Assembly (NCBI GenBank): GCA_025769875.1
Contig: JAGFNK010000531.1
Location: forward strand, 1-35,801
Length of the DNA stretch: 35,801 nucleotides
Source of the DNA: Russula earlei
Lineage: Eukaryota > Basidiomycota > Agaricomycetes > Russulales > Russulaceae
Direction of reading: 5' to 3'
Part shown: positions 30,135 through 35,801 of the stretch, one piece after another
Numbering within the stretch: position 1 is the first letter of the stretch
How the letters are laid out: each line of letters starts with the position of its first letter
The notes under the pieces: model-generated
What the model saw: the letters and a program-made list of their open reading frames with translations, nothing else
Told to the model about the DNA's origin: nothing
Databases searched by the model: none
Program-made: the position numbers and the translations under genes

Positions 30135-31740
30135 ACACACACCCTGCACCCATGCCTGCTCCAGCCTCCATCCCTACATCATGCACCATCGCCTCCGCCT
30201 TGCCTGCCTTGCCCATCGTCCCTGCGGTTCCCACCTCGTCCGCCGTTCCCGTCACCTTGTTCACCACCGCCATCCTCGACTCGCCAGCCATCATCGCCTC
30301 GGCTCCACCTGCCCTCGCCGTCCCAGCATCGCCCGCATTCGCCATCGTCGCCACCTCGTCTGTCCCCACCACCGTAGCCTCAGCCGTGACATCGCCTATC
30401 GCCACTGTCCCCGTCTTAGCCCAACCAGCTCCTGCACCCTCAGTGTTGCCTGCTATGGCCACTGTCTCAGCTCCATGCACAACCACCATCTCAACCTCGC
30501 CCACCGACGTTTTAGCACCACCTGCCACTTCAGCCCTTGCAGCCTCGTCTGCCACCCCCGCCTTCGTCTCATCCACTCCCACGCCCTCAGTTGTCTCGTT
30601 GCCCTCAGTCTCGTCCGTCGCCTCGTCTGTTGCCACAGTAGCCTCAGTCGTGCCAGCCGCCGACTTCGCATCAGTCTCCATCTTAGCCTCGCCCGTACTC
30701 GTCAGTTCAGCCCAGTCCATCATAGCACCAGCATCACCAGCCGCCGCCATCTCCACCCTGCCCTCAGCCTCAGCCTTCTCAGTCTCAGCCGCCGCCACCG
30801 TGCCCCTAGCTTTGCCAGCCGTCTCTGTCGCCCCAGCTTCAGATCAGTGAAACGCCGCCACCGCGCTCTTAGCCTTGCCAACCGCCTTAGTCTCGTCAGC
30901 CACCACCGTAGCCTCAGCCTCAGCCACCAACGTCTTAGCACCACACGCCGCCGTCTCCACCACCGTCTCACAAGCCACTGCCGCCACGCCCTTGTCAGCC
31001 ACAGCCGCCGTCGCCCCTGCGTTGCCCTCAGTCGTTGCCTCCGCCCCGTCCGCCTCCACCGTCGCACCAGCTCAGTCCGCCGCCACCTTCTCAGTCTCAG
31101 CCTCAGTCTTCTCAGTCTCAGCTGCTGCTTTAGTAGTTTTGCGCGACACCAGCACCGCCGCACCGTTGCAACCCCTCGCCACCAGCACCACCCCAGAAGA
31201 CCAAGAAGGCCTCGGCCACGAACTTAGCCACAACACGCCACAACAGGAGCAGAAGCTGCTGCCACAGGAGAAGCAGTCGCCAACGCCAACAGCACACCGC
31301 ACGCCGCCTCCCACATCGCCTCCCCATCCATTCACACGCTCTCGCCCACGTCTGCTGCCGACACCTGCAGTGGAGACGACCCCGCCACCGCCGCCGCAAG
31401 ATGACAGATCCCACCCCCGTGCAAGCTGCCCCATGCATCCTCTTTCTCGAGTCCTCACCACCTACGTCTCTATCTACGAACTCACGCTCACCGCCTACGC
31501 CTTCGCTCCTCGTCCACGCCTGCTGCCACCACCTGCAATGGAGACGACCACGCCGCCACCGCCACAAGACAACACCACCACCACGCAGCTGCCATCTCGT
31601 CACCACCGCCCTTGTCTCCATCGCCTCCGTTTCCCATCGCCCTCGCCTCTTCTGTCATCGCCATCGCCATCGCCGATCGCCGCCTTCGCATCTTCCACAG
31701 CACAAGCAGCCGCGTCCACCGCCTCAATTCAGACGTGAAA
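30135..31740. repeat. GC-rich low-complexity core with overlapping open frames
   Basis: The plus strand is built of irregular gcc/tcc/gtc/cag triplets with recurring cctcagtctcagcc words. Long open frames overlap on both strands (30152-30850, 30181-31227 and 30875-31738 on plus; 30073-30798 on minus). The products are low-complexity (Ala/Pro/Ser/Val, or Arg/His/Ser in another frame), with no domain. The openness follows from the scarcity of TA and TGA words, so I do not call a gene. Two 65-bp segments, about 31339-31403 and 31507-31571, are near-duplicates (ctgctgcc.acacctgcagtg; atggagacgacc). Confidence 0.6.
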
Positions 31741-32221
31741 GGCTCAAAACACTCGCATTCAGATGCTTGACTGAGGACGGTCAAAGTTTCAAGCCCCCGG
31801 GAGGTGTAAGGAAGATTATGGCTGGCCTCGAAATCACATGCGAAAACGCAACACGACACGACATGAGACTGACACCTCAGCTCCCTTTCATCCCTTGCCA
31901 CCTCCCTCTCGTTCCAGGCAGTCCACTGACCGCACACCACAAGCCATCTTGTGTGTGACATCAAGACCTCGATCGCATCGCCCAGCCCTTGCCACCGATC
32001 ACGCACCCATGCACGCCTCGGCACACTAGACGCATTCACTGTCTCAAGCCTTTCACGACCACCTCGACCGTCTCAACCAGTCTTGATTCACTTTCATGCC
32101 ATTCATCTCTAGTACCTCTCTCCTGTATATAAAAACACCCTAGCTACTCTGTAGTAGAAAGAGTTCAGAATAGGACCCCTCTTTGCAACCCACTCCTCTC
32201 TGTCTGTTAAAAACAAGAAGG
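31741..32221 (+). promoter_or_regulatory. Interior sequence with a TATA box near the right arm
   Basis: No domain is seen in this part. ctcctgtatataaaaacacc at about 32121-32140 is a strong TATA box, followed about 30 nt later by gtagtagaaagagttcag and a pyrimidine-rich run, as in LTR or gene promoters. Reading rightwards it would transcribe into the right inverted repeat. Confidence 0.4.
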
Positions 32222-32633
32222 ATGGTCAGAATTGAGAGGCGAGAGGGGTGATGAGTGGCTGGCCACGACTCCAATTGCACTGGAAACAACATTGCACACC
32301 ACAACACTTGAGTCAAAAACACTATGGGGCTGCCTCAAGACAGCCCATGGGTACAACATGAGGGAAAAATAATAGATATAGACCATGATTTTGAGTTGTA
32401 ATTCATCTAATACACATGTGGAGGTGGCTTGAGTCCAGCTCCACCAATTCTCACTCAAATCTCATGAAAACAATGGGGCTGCCTAGCCCTCATTCAGGCG
32501 CTTCAGGGACAATAAGTTTCATATGAATTGAAGCTGTTTTGAGGGAGATATTCATCCCACATGTTTGAGGGGGTTTTCTGTGCCGATTTGGGTGGAATTC
32601 AAGCTCCGCCAAGTGCACTGAAAACGGCAATAA
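32222..32633 (-). repeat. Right terminal inverted repeat
   Basis: Inverted partner of 29725-30134. Differences are mostly single substitutions, such as caatgcaac..gt against tgcaacattg and ttcaggcgc against ttcaggcaa. The outer end reads ggcaataa. Confidence 0.88.
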
Positions 32634-32811
32634 TGCCGGCATGAAAGAAGCCTATATATTTGGGATGACAATGAGGGGTCGTTATATCTGGACAGACAGA
32701 GGCATGGGCTTGGCTGAAACAGGGATCTTGCAGTAGTGGTTTATACCCTCCGATCACTGAGCAGCTACGAGGATGATTGAACTACCACCCATAAATACCC
32801 GTCTTTTGCTT

Positions 32812-33708
32812 TCAACAGCCTAATGGCACCGCTTTCCAAAACAAGGCGCTTGCTAAACCACGGTCATGAAGAGCGGGCGTCCAGCACCTTAGGAGACAGT
32901 CAGCATAGCCAACGCCACAGATCGGTATGATATTGAACCAACTTGCCTGGCACTGTCTGACGTTTAATTTTTGAGATAACCCCACAAGATCAAGTCCACC
33001 GTCCGGCGTCAAGGGATATTCGATCTCATTCATATGTTCCAGGTCCTTTCGTTGTTCGTAAATCCTCACAAGGATGTAACTTTCCACTTTTCTTTTTTTC
33101 CTCGGCGCATCCTTCCCAAAAGGGTAGGATCGTTTGCTTGGAATTGCAATTGTGTTGGACTGACACCCATGAGCAGACGTACAATCAGTATTTCCGTCAG
33201 GCATCTTCTCTTGATCGTCTGTCAGTGCTGGAGTCAATGCATGCCGGACGTAGAATGTGTCGACCTCGCTGTGTGAATGCTCCGCTGCTGTGGGCTGTGT
33301 AAATCAGAAAGTGCTTGCTGGTTCATCGCTGTGTTCTTGCTGTTGATGGCCTCGGTTTTCATCGGCGATGCTCTGCTCAGAGGTGCCGTCAGGTCTTGGG
33401 AGAGTAATCACGCGTTGAGGCAAGAAATTCGGAAGTCGAATCTTCAATCTTAATTGATCCCTGTCCCTGCGACTATGCTGCCCACGCTAGCTTCCATGGT
33501 GAATAAAGGACAAGCAACGGTGAGTTCATCTCACGTGGATCAATAGTGCATCAATATATGGCTTCTTCAGCAGGTGACTCGAGCCACCCACATCGATGCC
33601 GCGCTTGACACATAACTCCTGTAGTACAGGAATACTGTATCGTTTGAGGGTCTTCTCGGTCAGATTGTGTGGCCAAAGAGCACGCTCAGCGTGGTCGATT
33701 GTATACAT
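32812..33708 (-). CDS. SAP-domain protein with basic NLS
   Basis: Likely nuclear, DNA-associated protein. ATG at 33706-33708; exon 1 is 33535-33708. A 57-nt intron (33478-33534, GTGAGA..GGGCAG) leads to exon 2 (33412-33477). A probable 117-nt intron (33295-33411, GTGATT..ACACAG, with a CTGAT branch word 13 nt before the acceptor) removes the only in-frame TGA (33304-33306). The last exon runs to TGA at 32812-32814. Exon 1 encodes a SAP-like helix-extended loop-helix (YSIPVLQELCVKRGIDVGGS and HLLKKPYIDALL, about residues 24-56). The C-terminal part has a strong NLS (APRKKRKVE) and EIEYPLTPDGGLDLVGL. The tail after KLNVRQCQ changes character and may hide another intron. It is divergent from the F-box gene. 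I do not recognise a named orthologue. Confidence 0.65.
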
Positions 33709-34208
33709 TGATAAAACCTCATGGTAAGTATGGACCTTTTATTATGCAGTCTGACGCTCAGACCCACTAATGATCTCACCTCTAAGCATAAGGGACCGCC
33801 CTATAGGCGCCCACGGCAAGAACAATTATCCCCAAAGTTAGTGCCGCTCTCATGAACATGCGTGCTGGGTGATACCCTTCTCTCCTCAACAGTGCTGCAA
33901 AAGGGCACTGTGTTCTATGCTTTTGAGAAGTACACGTAAGAATGTCTTCTATCTCTTCCCAAACGCGCTAACTGTTGGTCGCTTGTCATCGTGCTTGTTG
34001 GCGATAACAATTATCTTTGTCGTGTGATAATGACTTGTTTCTCCCTAACCAATTACGACAAGCTGCCGATGTATACACATATGCGTCTCGATCTCCCGAA
34101 TATACAGTTTGAGCCCACAATAGTACCTGCACCTTCTCAAGGTATTTAAACCCATGGAGACCATGACGGTGACAATCGCCTCTGTATCACAACAACCCGA
34201 TCGCAAGC
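33709..34208. promoter_or_regulatory. 500-bp divergent intergenic region
   Basis: Lies between the start codons of the SAP-domain gene (minus) and the F-box gene (plus), so it should hold both promoters. aggtatttaaaccc at about 34140 is a possible TATA-like word for the F-box gene. No coding exon is supported inside. Confidence 0.45.
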
Positions 34209-35801
34209 ATGGTATTGAACCCTTCATTGCTTAATCCCCTTTGCCATTCGACTGCAGTCAAACGACGAGGGAATACTGTGTCACCACCACCATCACCACC
34301 ACGCAATTGCAAACGTCACTGGGTGAGCCTCTGTGCCAATGCGTATGTCTGACTGTCCTCCGCTCATAAACCCAACAGTTGGAGCGCCCACCAGACGGAA
34401 ATGAGCGGAAACGGCGCTTTTGCTCATCAACCGATTGTAATCGTTGGAAGGCAGTTAAGAGACGCCGAGTACAGCAGCATCAAACACACCTTGTACGCTG
34501 ACCGTTCATGCAAATTTCCATTCTGTAACAACTTTTGTAGTGCACAGGGATCCAGGACATGCCTGTCGAACTACTTCTTATGATTTCCACCCATCTGGAC
34601 AATGACGATCTTCGAACATTGGTACTTGCTTCACGATCCATAGGTCGATCGCTCTTACCAGAGTACTTGCACCGCTGTGGGCTTGAGGCGAACAACACAA
34701 GTGAAGGGGGCTCAGAAGTGACACTACATAAACCGAGCAGATATGCATCTCTTGGACTGTGGTCTGCTATTCACACCTTCAAACCCCCCGAAAAGATGTT
34801 CTGTTCCATCCCTTGCTCCCCACTGGAGGCCTGAAATGCGATGAGATTCCTTACCCGTTTCCTTATCGAGCCTTCAAATACGCGCAATCTTTGGGATTTC
34901 CACCTTCTTCTCCATGGGTCCGATCTGCTTCTGCTGGCCTCTGGGTTCATCAAAATGCACCAACTGTTTAACACCCTACCACTCACACGACTGCACTTCG
35001 CAGGATTTGGTTCTGTGGATTGTCTTCCTTCCTCCATCGCCTTACGAAGCAGAGCATGCAGCTCTCACACAATTAATTTACTTGATATTTCATCTGATTA
35101 TGCCTTCGCTCCCGGAATCGCAGAAACCACGATGGAAATTCTCAAGCACTCACCTATCGAGTCCCTGTTCCTTTGCATAGTATCTTTGAAACCCTCCCAC
35201 TGGACCGCTTTACTTGGCGAGCTCAACATGACATCTCTCGAGAAACTCGTTCTCAAAGGGGATATCCCAGGGCCAGCGCTCATTCGTTTTCTAACCAAGC
35301 ACAAGGGCCTTAAGAGCATCCGTATCCAATGCAATGTGCCATTGGACCGCATTCGACCTAGCCGTCAGCCTTTCCTACCCAATCTTCTGACCCTTTGTGC
35401 TCCATTGGGGATTTGCTGTGACATTGGAGAGTGACTGGGTAACTCGACAAGCCTTTACAACCTAGAAGTGGAAATGAGCCAATTCCAACCGCATGATCCT
35501 ACCTTTCTTCGTCTCTTGCAAATCGTGAGCCATTTCCAGAACCTCGACCATCTTGGGCTTCGAATTTTGCCGACTTTGCCATCTGCCTCACCGCATACAA
35601 ACCTGAGCCACTATGATAGTGATGGTTACCCAACTCGTGAGCTAAGACAGATCCGCACTCTGAGTTGGTTCCTGAACCAGGCTTGCTTATCACATAGAGA
35701 TATGGTATGACCTTACCACATTTCATCTTCCATGTCTTACCCATATAACAGGACATCATGTGTGCCTATGTACGATCCTTTCCGATGGTAGAAAGGGTTT
35801 A
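34209..35801 (+). CDS. F-box protein, partial, with two in-frame TGA codons
   Basis: F-box proteins recruit substrates to SCF ubiquitin ligases by binding Skp1. Exon 1 (34209-34322) and exon 2 (34379-34492) encode a basic, Pro-rich lead-in (KRRGNTVSPPPSPPRNCKRH; NRWKAVKRRRVQQHQTHL). After a 48-nt intron (34493-34540, GTACGC..TTGTAG) exon 3 (34541-35704) starts CTGIQDMPVELLLMISTHLD, a classic F-box, then a Leu-rich region typical of agaricomycete F-box families (TLPLTRLHFAGFGS; LLGELNMTSLEKLVL; FQNLDHLGLRILPTL). Intron 3 is 35705-35751 and the last exon reaches the window end. Frames agree across all junctions. Two TGAs interrupt exon 3 in frame, at 34832-34834 (after SPLEA) and 35432-35434 (after CCDIGE). 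With coding sequence continuing in the same frame after both, this is probably a recently broken gene. Confidence 0.8.

Larger units (their letters stand above)
29725..32633. mobile_element. 2.9-kb element with about 410-bp terminal inverted repeats
   Basis: The left arm (29725-30134) and right arm (32222-32633) are inverted copies with a few per cent difference, from ttattgcc/ttttcag at the ends to ctgaccat at the inner borders. The interior (30135-32221) is a GC-rich, stop-poor Pro/Ala/Ser-type repeat region followed by ordinary sequence with a TATA box. No transposase is visible and no TSD could be fixed by eye. It lies between the 3' ends of two convergent genes. It resembles a long-TIR foldback element, with the interior perhaps captured DNA. 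Confidence 0.75.

Noticed and set aside
30152..31738. Large Ala/Pro/Ser-rich proteins on the plus strand and a 241-codon frame on the minus strand
   Set aside because: They are low complexity, overlap on both strands, and are explained by scarcity of stop-forming words. No domain, splice structure or start context supports a gene.
34832..35434. UGA recoding (Trp or selenocysteine) in this genome
   Set aside because: Other frames end at TGA normally (Harbinger region, SAP gene), and relics also carry TAA/TAG and indels. CpG decay or simple mutation explains the TGAs.

Overview
This window looks like an agaricomycete (mushroom-forming basidiomycete) nuclear chromosome. Genes carry many 47-66 nt GT..AG introns. 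The element families also fit: a Plavaka (CACTA-like) transposase, a PIF/Harbinger transposase, a chromodomain Gypsy retrotransposon, a DUF6532 gene and an F-box gene. No genome was compared, so the taxon is an inference.

Layout. 1-9.6 kb: decayed DNA with a Plavaka transposase relic (minus, 826-3660) holding a tRNA-like insert. Only about 170 bp away, head to head, lies a decayed DUF6532 gene (plus, 3830-5779). Unrecognised gene-like remnants and a 393-bp near-perfect palindrome (7779-8171) follow. 9.6-17 kb: LTRs with almost no internal retrotransposon sequence. Four are solo LTRs with exact 5-bp target-site duplications (TSDs); between them lie a degenerate tandem repeat and other LTR-like pieces. 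17.7-19.1 kb: a PIF/Harbinger transposase gene (minus), with its start codon 40 bp from an LTR. 19.1-27.3 kb: a nested retrotransposon block. It holds an 829-bp LTR flanked by two unrelated sequences, then a chromoviral Gypsy gag-pol (plus) with its 961-bp 3' LTR, then a second 829-bp LTR that is a clean solo insertion.

27.3-35.8 kb is a gene island with ordinary CpG content. In order: a small coiled-coil protein whose N-terminus copies the histone H3 tail (A-R-T-K-Q-T); a REB1/TTF-I-like Myb/SANT gene with six exons; a 2.9-kb element with about 410-bp terminal inverted repeats around a stop-poor Pro/Ala/Ser repeat core; a SAP-domain protein with a basic nuclear localisation signal (minus); and, divergent from it, an F-box gene running off the window, with two in-frame TGA codons.

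Working together: the mobile elements show successive insertion, solo-LTR formation and CpG-to-TpG decay. LTR copies of one family can be ranked by how many CpGs they retain. The three small genes at 27.5-33.7 kb could all act on chromatin or DNA (H3-tail mimic, Myb repeats, SAP), but a joint role is only inferred. Exon coordinates come from reading splice signals by eye and are approximate where stated.
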